The notes under the pieces were generated by a model, which had not been told where the DNA came from, ran no database searches, and saw only the letters and a list, made by a program, of their open reading frames with translations. A stretch of DNA of 64,000 nucleotides, from assembly GCA_964036195.1 (NCBI GenBank), contig OZ038456.1, positions 25,397,792-25,461,791 on the forward strand. The letters run 5' to 3'. Of the stretch, positions 19,773 to 30,606 are shown piece after piece. How positions within the stretch are numbered: position 1 is the stretch's first letter; each line of letters begins with the position of its first letter. Both the position numbers and the translations under genes were made by a program. Source of the stretch: Sphaerolaimus hirsutus (Eukaryota > Nematoda > Chromadorea > Monhysterida > Sphaerolaimidae).

Positions 19773-19908
19773 GTAAGATGTCAAATGTCATGCAAAGTGT
19801 TAAAAGTAAAATGCCTGGTTTTCGTTTGCCATTTTACTAGGCATTTTCCATGACTTTAGACAGTTTGCATGACATTTGACATTTTACAGGGCATTTTACA
19901 TGGTCTGG
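19764..19908. mobile_element. CCAGACCCTGTAAG hairpin element, short copy
   Basis: CCAGACCCTGTAAGATGTC at the left mirrors GGGCATTTTACATGGTCTGG at the right. The arms are TGTCAAATGTCATGCAAAGT units, matched by GACATTTGACATTTTACAGG. At 145 bp it is the smallest member and still carries GTAAGA at one end. Confidence 0.7.
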
Positions 19909-20431
19909 GGTTGGGTGGGAAATCAGATTATTTGCTGATCATTGTGGCAGTATCTATGTAGTAATTGTGATTAGTATTAAAGAGATAAAGTTGAGGTTCA
20001 ATTACTGTAATGCAGGTTTACAAGATGTTTAGATCAGTGTAGAGAAGTGGTACAGATTTTCTACTCAAAAGTGTGGTTCATTTAAGATTGTTAAATGCTC
20101 AAAATATTTGCCCCTAAATGTAATTTCAGGAGTAATTATTCACACCTGCCAACTTGTATTTTGTCTGACCATTCAAAGCTAGGTAACCTGCAGTCTGTCA
20201 ATGAAAAGTGTCATAGATATTTAGTAATTTCTGGATAGGTGCTACTCATATCTTTATTTCATTCTCATCTGGCTAATTGTGAACTCAATATACATAGCTG
20301 CGGTGCTGTGCACTTAATAGCTGTTTATTTGTAACTAGGCATGTGGCTGTTGTCAAGTGCTACTTTAGCAAAACTCATTGAATTTCGGTTTTGGCTTACG
20401 AATTCGTGTGCCAAGTAACAATAGCCATTTA
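19909..20431. other. Unassigned stretch
   Basis: Unique-looking AT-rich sequence without inverted repeats or convincing coding frame. Confidence 0.4.
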
Positions 20432-20869
20432 CCGTATTACCTCTAATAAATATAAGGTATACCTTACATTGTTTTCGTCAGATTTTCAGAGCCAAAAGTT
20501 TCAGTACCTTATATTAGAGGGTACCTTCAACTTTTTCCGCCAGATTTTCATCTGGTCAACAATTCGAGGTTTCTCTTCGAGTGAATAGTGCCGCCACCGT
20601 ATTCTGACACATTATTCAGCGGTGGAAGTCGACCAAGAGTTATCGCAGTGCCATTCAGCACCATATTCATCATTTTCCGCAATGTTTAGCAACCGTTTCT
20701 ATTATTTTGTGCGTTTTGGCACACAGCCAGCTGTGGCTTGTTAGAGGTATGCGTTATATTAGAGGGTACCTTATATTTATTTCGTCACGTTCAAAATAGC
20801 CAAAAGTTATACCTTATATTAGAGGGTACCTTACATTAGAGGGATGCCTTATATTGGAGGTAAATTTGG
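20432..20869. mobile_element. CCGTATTACCTCTAATAAAT MITE variant
   Basis: The left CCGTATTACCTCTAATA and the right end (TTGGAGGTAAATTTGG) are imperfect inverted repeats bordered by TA (20430-20431; 20870-20871). Instead of G/C runs, the shoulders repeat (G)GTACCTTATATTAGAGGG, so this is a distinct subfamily. Confidence 0.7.
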
Positions 20870-20997
20870 TACCCAATTGTTTGACTTTAATATTGTTTGT
20901 TCAGTACTTTTTCTTAATATTTTTTTCTGAAGTGCACGGAACAAAAATGCAATTGGTGGAATGATGCAATGTGAAATAACATTATCAAAATTGCATA

Positions 20998-21465
20998 CCG
21001 TATTTCCTCAAAATACCCCCCTCAAAATGGGCACTACAAATTAAAAGACCCTACCCCCTCGAAATATCCCCACCCCCAAATTGAGTGTAAAGAGAACGTT
21101 GATGACAAAAACTGTAGTTCGTGTTCTGTGTGAAGGTCAAATTACAGGGTGGCGCAAAATAAAAGATGTGCCAACAAATTCAGTCTCGATAATCTACAAA
21201 TACACAAGCAGAGTTGTTAAATGAAACTTTTTCAAAGTATGCGTATGCGTAAAGTATTTATTTTTTACTCACCCCCTGAGTACAGAAAGCGTTAAGTACA
21301 TTTGTTTACTTTTACTCATGAATAAACAAGAGTTACTCTCACTTTTCTTTTGCCGGGGGCTTAATGCGAGTTTTTTTTGCAGCAAAGTGTAAAAGTGAGT
21401 AAAATTACCTTTTTTTGGAAAATATGGAAGGGAATACCGTATATCCTTGAATAAAACCCCAGGGG
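20998..21465. repeat. CCGTAT-family MITE remnants and CAGAGTTG-element fragment
   Basis: CCGTATTTCCTCAAAATACC follows TA at 20996-20997. GCAGAGTTGTTAAATGAAAC (about 21190) begins a hAT-type fragment. CCGTATATCCTTGAATAAAA at 21438 is the left end of another MITE, interrupted after 27 bp by the BEL LTR at 21466. Right ends are missing. Confidence 0.55.
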
Positions 21466-22056
21466 TGTGATGAAGCCTCCGAAGTCAGCGTCTTCTACCA
21501 CCGAATCCGGCTGCTTCAAGACCGTAGTGAGAAACGGCCTTTAGAGTGGTTGATTTCCCGTTGTAGCCGAACGTCCACTTGCCGACAGCCAAGTCGAGTT
21601 TATTTCGTAGTTGCGTGTTGAAAAGGGGTTTCAAGATTGTTTCAGGTACTTTATTCCGATCAGATACAGCGTGATACAAAGCGCAAAGCCTAGCGAGCTT
21701 CCTAGTTGAAGTTTCTATCGCTAGCTTATTTTGTTCACTTGGGGTGGGTCCGCAGACTGAAGTAAAAACTTCCAAAGTAGCTAAGACACGGAAATCATGT
21801 ATAGAAACATTAATACAGTAATTTCCTAATACAAATGTACAAATAAGTAGTAAATGCAATAATAAGACACGTTTAGCCGAGACAGTTGGCTTATTTTGCG
21901 CGTGCATACATTCAAATAATTATGGTAAAGAAATACCAGGTACAAATTGGGCTAATAGAAAAACTATTAATCTTACGAGGCGCGAAGTCGGCAAACTCGG
22001 CCGATTTACTAATCTGTTTCAATTTGTCAGAAAACATTGACGCACATTGGAACTAA
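21466..22056 (-). repeat. Partial BEL LTR (591 bp), tandem to the full LTR
   Basis: It starts TGTGATGAAGCCTCCGAAGT and matches the first 591 plus-strand bases of the full LTR, then stops at AACTAATGTGATGAAGCC, where the next LTR copy begins. In the full LTR this position reads AACTAATATGATAGGG, so the junction lies at a shared TAATRTGAT. It differs from the adjacent copy at many sites and small indels, so the two are not a recent duplicate. Confidence 0.85.
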
Positions 22057-23370
22057 TGTGATGAAGCCACCGAAGTCAGCGTCTTCTACCACCGAATCCG
22101 GCAACTCCAAGACCGTAGTGAGAAACGGCCTTTAGAGTGGTTGATTTCCCGTTGTAGCCGAACGTCCACTTGTCGACAGCCAAGTTGAGTTTATTTCGTG
22201 GTTGCGTGTTGAAAGGGGTTCGAAATTGTTTCAGGTACTTTATTTGATCAGATACAGCCAAATATAAAAGCGCAAAGCCTAGCGAGCTTCCTAGTCGAAG
22301 TTTCTATCGCTAGCTTATTTTCGTTCAGAAGCTTGGGGTCCGCAGACTGAAGTAAAAACTTCCAAAGTAGCTAAGACACGGAAATCATGTATAGAAAAAC
22401 AGTTACAGTAATTTCCTAATACAAATACACAAATAAGTCACAAATGCAACAAATAAACACATCTAGTCGAAACAGTTGTCTCATACTGCGCGTGCATACA
22501 TTCAAACAATTATGGTAAAGAAATACCAGGTACAAATTGGGCTAATGGAAAAACTATTAATCTTGAGAGGCGCGAAGTCGGCAAACTTAGCCGATTTACT
22601 AATTTGGTTCAATTTGTCAGAAAACATTGACGCACATTGGGACTAATATAATAGGGTTTGAAAACTGTAAATAGTAGTGCAAATGTTCCTAATGACGTAA
22701 ATAGAGTAGGGTATATTCGATATAATAATAATAATTACTTCCTGGAAACGTATACTTTATAATTGGCAAATTGGGACTTATTCGAGGTAAATGGGTATAT
22801 TAATTGAGCAGGGTTTATAATACATTCTTAGGTATAATTTGAGCAGGGTATTTCCGTGAATATCAAGTAAATATAAATATAAACAGTGAGCAAGGTTAAT
22901 ATAATTATACCTACGCGAAGGGCTTTGATAAATACGTACAGTAAATGCTAGTTGCACACAGGGCACTATTTCTCTATTAGGACGCTGGCCTAAGTAAATA
23001 CGTAGCACATAAATATTTACAAGTTTTGACTTTCCCAAATTGCAAGTAAACCATGTAAATGTATATATAATCATGATCAGAAAATTACGGCGAGTTGAAT
23101 GAACTTAATTTCATGTTAATACACCTAATAATAACTTATTTGACTCTTTAACTTAAATATTCCACATAAACATATCGATTACTCATAAAACACTTTCCTA
23201 ATTAAATATTCTCCATGGATAAATAATATAGTGCAGGAAATATATTTTGCGTGATAAATAAATATAGTGCATGAAAAGTAAAACAGTGCAAATAAGTAAA
23301 TGTGCGAATATGAGCCTAATTATCAATTCTCTGTATTTCTTTATCCATCCATTTTGCCACGGTCAGCACA
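22057..23370 (-). repeat. 3' LTR of the truncated BEL copy
   Basis: 1314 bp, TGTGATGAAG...GGTCAGCACA on the plus strand (so TG...CA when read on either strand). The right end is immediately followed by CTCCGGGCGGAAGAG, as in the complete copy. It carries TTGAGCAGGGT-type internal repeats near 22806-22895. Confidence 0.9.
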
Positions 23371-23412
23371 CTCCGGGCGGAAGAGTTGCTGCACCCCGTT
23401 GTTGCAGCAACG

Positions 23413-26400
23413 TCACATGCTGGTGGTGGTGGGCGTCAAAGTGATGAGTGGTGTTTCCACAGTCGCCTCGGTGGTGAACGTGGTCGTGCGCGAAGTCGTG
23501 GGCGTGCGTGAGGTTGCAGGTCCGGTTGCTGGTGATACCAACGCCGACCTAGCCTGATGATGAAGCAGGTAGTTGCCCGTGTCGCTCCCTGCGCGTTCGC
23601 GTGAGGTGAATTTGCGGATATCAGGCATGTGAACACTGTCTCTATTCCTGGCTCTGACTCGTCCCTCATCAGCTGAACTTTCATCTGGCTGAACGTATGC
23701 TGATAGTGACTTTGCCATTCTATCCTCTGTCTCTGCTCTCCTGGCAAATCTGACGGACTGTGTTGAGTTGGATCTGGCTCTCCTCTTGATTGCTGGTCTC
23801 AACTCTGTCTTGCGCACTTTCCTCTGTGGATAATTGGTCTCTTTCTGAGTTGATTTCTTGATAGTATATCTGATGGCTCTGAAGCATAGCCATATGCATT
23901 TGAACGGGCACACTATGCATTTCCATATGCATGTGTATACGCATGGTGGAATCACTGGTTTCCCTGTAGCAATTCTCCAATTGTACCACAGGTATCCTGC
24001 AGCTACGATTCCAGCTATCAGGATTGTGATTCCCAGCAGCATTGCGATTGTGTTGATGATCACTTGAAAGGGTCCTTTCAGCATTCCTCCCATAAAGTTG
24101 GTGTACCCTTTTGATACTCCAGATATATAGTGACCATATGCTTTGCCGATTCCTGCTGCTGTCTGTCCAATTCCAGCTCCAATGCCTTCTATTGAATTTC
24201 TGATCACTCTGGGATCCAATGACATGTCTGCTGTGTAATCGATCAACTGGTTCTGCACATTCTCCAAATTCTGTAGTCTCTGAATCTGGCCTCTGACATC
24301 CATGAAATTGGTCGCTCTGTTGACAATGTTGGTGAACAGGTGAGGCGCGTCAAACGTGAAGGCCTGCCACTGTCCTTTCCATGTCATTTCAATTGGTGTC
24401 TCTGTGACATGCACCATTCCATGTGCGGACTTCCACTGTCCATGTTCATTTCTATACAGGTGCGGTGTGGTGTGGCTGCAGTCCTCTTCTGGTGATTTCT
24501 CCACCAAATCTCTGCTGCCTGGACTCTTGAACCACAAGGGCCCGTCTTTGTCCAATCTCATTGGTGTGTACTTGTAACATGTCTCTCCCACTTTTCCTGT
24601 CTGATAAATTATGTATGGCTGCACTTCCTTGCATTCCCAAAACATAATTGCTTCTCCAGCCCATTCTGCATGAACATCCTGTCTTCCCAGCATAGCTCGA
24701 ATCCCCAATGTTGGATCGATGCGGAAAAGCTGAGTCAACATGTCCAGCTGGTTCTTGCGAAGTTGACATAGCTGATGCCATACAATCGCAAATTGTGCCT
24801 GAGTCATCTCTCTGACCACATGTTGCAGGAACTGAAACTTGGAGTTTCTGTCGTCCAATCTGGCATACAATGTTCCACTGATTGTCGACTCTCTCGCCTC
24901 CACTATCTTTCCTGGCATTGCCCATTCTACACGCACATCTTCTCTTCTGTCAAATTGGATGAATACACCTCCTTGATCGGTATAGTATGTGTCTCCCGGA
25001 ACACATTCTGAACCAATTGGCCTCTTCGTCTTGTTGCTGTGGGAGTATGCTGCTTGCAATTTTGACACAATAATTGTCTGGCCAGATATCTCCGATTTGA
25101 ATCTGCCAATTCTCTCATATGCACATTGATGCTTGAAGTTTTCTGTATCCCACACTGTGATTCCATAATTGTGGTCTCTGCAATGTCCCATCATGGCTCT
25201 GCACTGGCTGAAATCTTGCAAGTCGCTGATTACAGTCTTTCCATCGAGTGAAGCCACGGTTCCTTCTTCCATGTAGAAGTTACTGACGACATTCTCTTTG
25301 TCATGGCAACACCATGAATATTCCACATTCAAGGTTTGATTGGTTGTCCACACTCTGGGCTCCATTTCCACCAAAGGTGTTCCCCTGAACATCTTGTGAA
25401 TTCTTGCATAGTTACAGGCTACCACGCCAACTTGCTGGTATTTCTCAAAATTGCCTGTAATGCCTTTTGCTCCCCAGAAACTGGTGTGTGTGATGATCTC
25501 TTTGATTCTGATGTAACATCTGTATGCCTTTTCTTTCTGTGGAATCTGTCTCTGTGCGTAAAGTGTAACTTTCATTGCCTTGACAAAATTCCTTGGTGGG
25601 ATATGGCACTGCACTTCTTCAGGAACTGTAAGCGCATGTCCATGTCTTCCACTGGTACAAATCTGATACTTCTGGCTTTGTGAGCTGATCACTTGTTCCA
25701 CAGGATGATCCTTGATTGCATCCTTGAATCTCTCATAAGTCTGCATTTCTCTGACAGATTTTGGTGGCCATTCTGAAGGCAAAGGCGGCAATCCATGATG
25801 CGCTGCCAATGATGGTGGCCTTACTGTCGAGGTTTCTAGAACGTATGTTCTGGAAAATACTTCGCTGTAAGCTTTGCTGGCTTCTCTCAGCGTTGCTGAC
25901 TCTGACACGCCTGTCAGCATCAACACCATGCACAACATTCCAATCACCAGACTGCTGGTGGTTGCTGTGGCTTTCCCTGTCGCACTCCTCAGGACTCTAT
26001 CCGATGCTGAGTTCCTCTGAGCAGGGTTTTGATCAGGGTTTGATACAGAGTCTCTGTTCGAGCTCTGATTTCTGACATGTTTCTGGACAATTGCTGGGTC
26101 CAGCAGATCCACTTTGACTGTCACTGCTGTCTCTGGGATATCCATTGTCTTTGAATTGAGTTCCAGTGGATACAATTGATTGAGTGGTCTGCTGACCACA
26201 TTTCTGTTGGCAGTTCTGACTTTTGCTGAGCGAATCTGTCCATCTTTGCTGGGCTCTAACTGCTCAATGCGACCCATCCTCCATGCACCTCTGGGCATGT
26301 TCTCTTCATAAATCAGCACAACTTCATTCACTTTGGGTTCTTGATTCGCTGTCAATCTGCCATGTTTGTGCGTTACCTGAGTTCTTTCCCTCAAGCTCGG

Positions 26401-29400
26401 GATATACTCTTGATGCCACAAGTCCCAGAACTTATCCAAAGTTTGCTGGGTTGTCTCCCAATATTTCTGCAGTTTCGCTGCGTTATCCATTCTGGGCACA
26501 AATTCTTCATCTTTGTCTGCGTCAAACTGTGGTGCTCCAATCTGACCTTCCCCTGTCAGGAAGTCTTTTGGCGTCAGCACTCTGAGGCTCTTTACATCAC
26601 CATAGATGTAAGAGATTGGCCTGCTGTTGATCACTGCCTCGACTTCTGGCAGAAGTGTCAACAATTCTTGCAGGGTTAACATTCTGTGCCCCACAGCTGC
26701 CTTGAAATGTTTCTTGGTGATGCTCACCATTCTCTCATAGACTCCTCCCTGCCATGGTGCCATAGGAGTAGTCATGTTCCACTGGATTTGTTGCTGTGAG
26801 CAGTAAGTCTGTACTGCTCCACTTTTGACCATTTCTGACCATTCCTTTCCAGTATTGATGGCCTTGTCAGTGCTTGTGCTGAGCACTTTCTCTGTCAATT
26901 TGAATTGCGTAGCATTGTCTGAAATCACTGCCTCAGGCTTTCCACGCCTGGCGATGAATCTCCTGACTGCGTTCAGGAATTCCTGCGCTGTCATGTCCAG
27001 CACACTTTCCAGGTGAACTGCACGTGTCACCATACATGTGAACAAACAGATCCACATTTTCCTGTGATCTTTGTCCACTTTGTACCAAACTGGTCCCAAA
27101 TAATCCAAGCCCGTGTACTGGAACGGTCTGGCTCTCTGAATTCTGGTTTCTGGTAAATCTGGCATTGGTGGAAGCTGGTACGGCTTTGCTCCCAATTTCT
27201 TACAGGTTGGGCAGGTTCTTGTCACATTATAGATCACTCGTCTGCCCTGTGTAATCCAGTACTCTTGTCTGATCGCTGCCAATGTATGTTGCACTCCTGC
27301 GTGCATCAACTTCTCATGCTGGTCTCTGACGATCAGCTGAGTCACTGTAGCCGTTGCTGGCAACAGTATGAGTGGCACTGTGACCTCCTGTGGGTCAGTA
27401 TACTCCATTCTGCCATGGCACTTCAGGATTCCATCCTGATGCATTTGCACATTGAGCCATTTGATCAACTGCTGGTCTGCAGCTGCTTTCTTGCCATCCT
27501 GGCTGCCTTTGCTGTGGCCTGTTGCCAGAATCTCTGCCACACCTTTGTAATGATTTTGTTGCGTCACTTTGATCCAATATTTCAACGCAATCTCTCTTTC
27601 TTCAATACTGATAATTCCCTGTGGTTTTATTGTACCACAGATACTTTCCATGATTTCTGACAATCCATTCTGACTGTCATTTCTGTTGCGCTTTTTGTGC
27701 ATCTGTCGCACAAATCTCATCACGTATACTGTAGCATCCAGTAACTTTGTCAGTGACGAGAATCTCTGAATCTCAATTCCCAATGGATTGCTTTGCTTGC
27801 TTTCGTCAGCTTGCACATTGCTGGCATCTGGGTCACTGACCACTTGCTGTGTGGCGCCCAGGTAAATTGGACTGGCTTTTGGGAACTTGAGCTCTTCTCT
27901 CTTGATTTCTGCCATTACTTCTGGCGTGACTGGTTCCACTTTCAGCTCTGGCCACTCTCCAGTCATTAGCCATTCTGGCCCCTTCCACCACAGGTTACTG
28001 CCTTCCAACTCTGACATATTCATGCCTCTTGTGGCCATGTCAGCTGGGTTCTCCAGTCCTGCGATGTGTCTGATGTGCATGTTTTCTGTCTCACTCTGAA
28101 TTTTCCTGATTTCATCCAATCTGTTCTTGACAAAACATGCCAGTGGCTTCGCTGTTGTTAACCACTTTAGACAACAGGTTGAATCTGACCATACAACTGT
28201 TTGACTGAATTTGACGTCCTTGAGCTCCTTGTGAATGAATTTCGACATTCTGCTGCCGATCAACATTGCTAACAATTCCAGCCGTGGAATTGTCACTTCT
28301 GGTTTCTTTGGAGCTAGTCTCAATCTGGAGTACAGCAGGCTTGATGTGCCGCTGTCATTTTCTGTTTTCTGGCATATGTATGCCGCTGCGCTGTATGCCA
28401 TTGCTGAGGCATCAACGAAAATGTGCAGTTGTGCATCTGCACCACTCTGATAATTCAAATTTCTGTTGAACTTGATCTGTCCAACTTTGAGCAACTCTGT
28501 CTCCAATTGCTGCCAAATTGCTGTCTGTTCCTCAGACAGGGGGGTATCCCACTCTTTGGCACTTGGTCCTGAATGCCATAATGTCTGCAAAAATCTCTTT
28601 GCTGGCAGTAGGACAGGACTGACGAGTCCCATTGGATCAAAACATCCCGCAGTCACCTTCGCAACTGTCCTTTTCGTGGGAAGTTTGATTTTCTGGTCAG
28701 TTTCTGATAATTGTGATTGCTGGACTGTCTTTGGCGTTTTCAGCCACATCTGGTCGCTTTCTGTGTCCCATTTCATTCCTAGGACTGTTGTGACAATTTC
28801 CTTGGCCACATCTGACTCTGCCAATTGCCAAGTAAAGCTCTTATTGTTGCTGTTCCATTCTCTCAGATTCATCTGTGCCTCTGTGAACAGCACTTTGGAT
28901 TCCTGGTACAATTCGATTGCTTTCTGCTCTGTGTCCACACTGAGGATCAAATTATCCACATACAGATTTTCATCGATCAATTTTGCATTTTCTGTGCCAG
29001 CTTGATTCAGGTGGTATCTGACTGTCAGCGCCAGCAGCGCTGGGCTGCAGATTATACCAAATGGTACTCTGGCAAATCTATAAATCTGAATGTTGTCCTC
29101 CATGGATGGTTTCGTGGGATCCTTGTACCACAGAAATCTTGTCACATCTCTGTCACTGTCCTGCAGACTGATCTGTAGAAACGCTTTCTCTATGTCTGCG
29201 ACCAGTGCAATTCCATGCAATCGGAATTGCATCAGCATCCCTACCAGCTGTGGTAGTATCACTGGACCGCGGTACATGCACTCATTCAAGCTTGGCATGC
29301 CTGGCGGTTTCGCTGAGGCATCATATACCTCTCTGACCTTTGTGGTAGTTTTCTCTGGCGTTATCACTGGTTGATGAGGCAATATATGGAATTTTCTGCC

Positions 29401-30504
29401 ATCCATAATATCCTCTTGGACTTTCTCAATCACTCCTTGCTCCTCTTGTGCTTTCATGATTGCCTGAATTTTCTCCAGTAATTCTGGGTCTCTCTTGAGC
29501 CTGTTGGTGAGGTACCTGAACCTCTTGAACGCCATTGCTTTGTTGTCTGGAAGTTCATGCAAATTTGGCTTGTACATGAACTTTACAGAGTACCGTCCAT
29601 CTGGGTTTCTCTGTACACTCTCATTGAATTGCTTGATGGCCTCATCATCCTCGACGAGGTCTGGCTGGTCCATTATGCCAATGGTATCCAGTCTGTCCAT
29701 GTCTTTGACATTTGGTACAGGAGCAATTGACAACGGTGCTTCCTCGTACCACTTTTCTCTCTGAATTTGATGCACAATTGTGTTGACCACTACTGGATAT
29801 GCACCATCCGTGGTCCATTGATTTCTGTTGCTCGTCAGCTGCCCACCTCCCATCAGCAATCCCAATTCTGATGGAATGACATACAATCCTGACGGAAGTC
29901 TGGTGGTGCTGGTGTTTCTGGACATCAAGTCCCAGAAATAATTCAAGCCTACTATAATGTCTGGCTTGAACTTGCATTCTGTCCCTTTTTCCTTGGGAAC
30001 TCTGTCTGCAAAGTAACTCTCATCCGGGAAGTACTTCTGCAGGTACTTTTCGTCCTGTTCTGACACAGGCACTTTGATTTGTTCTGTGGTCAACGTCGGG
30101 ACCACATCAGCCACCATATCAACTTTCTGGCCATTTCTAAGCCGCATTCTGAATTCCACTTGCTGTACTACTTTATAGTGCGGCTTTTCATTTCCGAATG
30201 TGTACACCTGGATGTGGTGTTCACCTGTACTCTTCAAATTGAGTTTCTTGGCGACTTTCTCTGACATGTACGTTCCCTGGGATCCTGTGTCCAGGAACGC
30301 TTGAATCTGTAGTGGTGGCTGTTCAGGCTCCATCTCTGTATCCATTTCTGAAGCCTCAATCACGGTTCTGGCTGTCATCAACATTGACATATTCCTGTTT
30401 ACTGACAGGTTCACTGACATATTTTGTTGCTTTGTATTTGGTTCTGTAACCACTGTGCTGGATATGGTTTCTGTCTCTACCATTTCTGGTCCAGCTTCTT
30501 CCAC
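23413..30504 (-). CDS. BEL/Pao protease-RT-RNase H-integrase-env polyprotein, lacking gag
   Basis: An open frame of 2363 codons from an in-frame GTG at 30504; the first ATG is 30483, and the frame is open upstream to 30606. The order is aspartic protease (FLDTGSQGT; catalytic Asp codon 30289-30291), RT (VADIEKAF; ENLYVDNLILS near 28956), Pao-type A17 linker (CFDPMGLVSPVLLPAKRF), RNase H (IFVDAS, WSDSTCCLKWL), integrase zinc finger (HEKLMHAGVQH...CPTCKK), DDE core (GLDYLGP, ISDNATQF, GGVYERM) and DUF5641-like domain. The C-terminal third is env-like: a hydrophobic leader (MLCMVLMLTG), Cys-rich ectodomain, Gly-rich pre-membrane stretch, one TM segment and a Cys-rich tail. No stop or frameshift is seen. 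Compared with the complete copy it keeps four extra residues (SNPD) before the env leader. Without a 5' LTR it cannot be an autonomous unit; expression would need an outside promoter. Confidence 0.92.
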   Translation of the reverse strand: MEEAGPEMVETETISSTVVTEPNTKQQNMSVNLSVNRNMSMLMTARTVIEASEMDTEMEPEQPPLQIQAFLDTGSQGTYMSEKVAKKLNLKSTGEHHIQVYTFGNEKPHYKVVQQVEFRMRLRNGQKVDMVADVVPTLTTEQIKVPVSEQDEKYLQKYFPDESYFADRVPKEKGTECKFKPDIIVGLNYFWDLMSRNTSTTRLPSGLYVIPSELGLLMGGGQLTSNRNQWTTDGAYPVVVNTIVHQIQREKWYEEAPLSIAPVPNVKDMDRLDTIGIMDQPDLVEDDEAIKQFNESVQRNPDGRYSVKFMYKPNLHELPDNKAMAFKRFRYLTNRLKRDPELLEKIQAIMKAQEEQGVIEKVQEDIMDGRKFHILPHQPVITPEKTTTKVREVYDASAKPPGMPSLNECMYRGPVILPQLVGMLMQFRLHGIALVADIEKAFLQISLQDSDRDVTRFLWYKDPTKPSMEDNIQIYRFARVPFGIICSPALLALTVRYHLNQAGTENAKLIDENLYVDNLILSVDTEQKAIELYQESKVLFTEAQMNLREWNSNNKSFTWQLAESDVAKEIVTTVLGMKWDTESDQMWLKTPKTVQQSQLSETDQKIKLPTKRTVAKVTAGCFDPMGLVSPVLLPAKRFLQTLWHSGPSAKEWDTPLSEEQTAIWQQLETELLKVGQIKFNRNLNYQSGADAQLHIFVDASAMAYSAAAYICQKTENDSGTSSLLYSRLRLAPKKPEVTIPRLELLAMLIGSRMSKFIHKELKDVKFSQTVVWSDSTCCLKWLTTAKPLACFVKNRLDEIRKIQSETENMHIRHIAGLENPADMATRGMNMSELEGSNLWWKGPEWLMTGEWPELKVEPVTPEVMAEIKREELKFPKASPIYLGATQQVVSDPDASNVQADESKQSNPLGIEIQRFSSLTKLLDATVYVMRFVRQMHKKRNRNDSQNGLSEIMESICGTIKPQGIISIEEREIALKYWIKVTQQNHYKGVAEILATGHSKGSQDGKKAAADQQLIKWLNVQMHQDGILKCHGRMEYTDPQEVTVPLILLPATATVTQLIVRDQHEKLMHAGVQHTLAAIRQEYWITQGRRVIYNVTRTCPTCKKLGAKPYQLPPMPDLPETRIQRARPFQYTGLDYLGPVWYKVDKDHRKMWICLFTCMVTRAVHLESVLDMTAQEFLNAVRRFIARRGKPEAVISDNATQFKLTEKVLSTSTDKAINTGKEWSEMVKSGAVQTYCSQQQIQWNMTTPMAPWQGGVYERMVSITKKHFKAAVGHRMLTLQELLTLLPEVEAVINSRPISYIYGDVKSLRVLTPKDFLTGEGQIGAPQFDADKDEEFVPRMDNAAKLQKYWETTQQTLDKFWDLWHQEYIPSLRERTQVTHKHGRLTANQEPKVNEVVLIYEENMPRGAWRMGRIEQLEPSKDGQIRSAKVRTANRNVVSRPLNQLYPLELNSKTMDIPETAVTVKVDLLDPAIVQKHVRNQSSNRDSVSNPDQNPAQRNSASDRVLRSATGKATATTSSLVIGMLCMVLMLTGVSESATLREASKAYSEVFSRTYVLETSTVRPPSLAAHHGLPPLPSEWPPKSVREMQTYERFKDAIKDHPVEQVISSQSQKYQICTSGRHGHALTVPEEVQCHIPPRNFVKAMKVTLYAQRQIPQKEKAYRCYIRIKEIITHTSFWGAKGITGNFEKYQQVGVVACNYARIHKMFRGTPLVEMEPRVWTTNQTLNVEYSWCCHDKENVVSNFYMEEGTVASLDGKTVISDLQDFSQCRAMMGHCRDHNYGITVWDTENFKHQCAYERIGRFKSEISGQTIIVSKLQAAYSHSNKTKRPIGSECVPGDTYYTDQGGVFIQFDRREDVRVEWAMPGKIVEARESTISGTLYARLDDRNSKFQFLQHVVREMTQAQFAIVWHQLCQLRKNQLDMLTQLFRIDPTLGIRAMLGRQDVHAEWAGEAIMFWECKEVQPYIIYQTGKVGETCYKYTPMRLDKDGPLWFKSPGSRDLVEKSPEEDCSHTTPHLYRNEHGQWKSAHGMVHVTETPIEMTWKGQWQAFTFDAPHLFTNIVNRATNFMDVRGQIQRLQNLENVQNQLIDYTADMSLDPRVIRNSIEGIGAGIGQTAAGIGKAYGHYISGVSKGYTNFMGGMLKGPFQVIINTIAMLLGITILIAGIVAAGYLWYNWRIATGKPVIPPCVYTCIWKCIVCPFKCIWLCFRAIRYTIKKSTQKETNYPQRKVRKTELRPAIKRRARSNSTQSVRFARRAETEDRMAKSLSAYVQPDESSADEGRVRARNRDSVHMPDIRKFTSRERAGSDTGNYLLHHQARSALVSPATGPATSRTPTTSRTTTFTTEATVETPLITLTPTTTSM

Positions 30505-30518
30505 AGTGACACAATTCA

Positions 30519-30606
30519 GCAGTTCTCGAGATATGAATTTTGAGTGTTCACTGAAAGGATACCGATTTATGACATCATTGCAAGTAAATTGTTGTTGTGG
30601 TGCCTA
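30519..30606 (-). CDS. Exon-like stretch fused in frame to the truncated BEL ORF
   Basis: Read on the minus strand, the BEL frame continues past the break as NDVINRYPFSEHSKFISREL and upstream APQQQFTC, about 30 residues, not homologous to the complete element. It is preceded by a strong acceptor shape (AATTTTTTTCAATTGTAG then GCACC, acceptor AG at 30607-30608 on the plus coordinates). What is seen is frame continuity and the acceptor; a host exon spliced into pol is inference. A 30-codon open run is expected by chance perhaps one time in four. Confidence 0.3.

Larger units (their letters stand above)
21466..30518 (-). mobile_element. BEL/Pao retrotransposon, 5'-truncated copy
   Basis: A minus-strand BEL/Pao element keeping a full 3' LTR (22057-23370), an extra partial LTR (21466-22056) and a protease-to-env reading frame. 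Homology to the complete copy (39460-52054) stops at about 30518 (position 47898 of the other copy), so gag, leader and 5' LTR are absent. The right boundary is not an LTR end and no TSD can be defined. Protein similarity to the complete copy is very high by eye, while the LTRs have clearly drifted (indels around 22213-22345). Confidence 0.9.

Noticed and set aside
24356-29374. Many plus-strand ORFs opposite the BEL polyproteins
   Set aside because: They repeat at equivalent positions in both BEL copies and simply mirror the minus-strand codons; no independent protein features.
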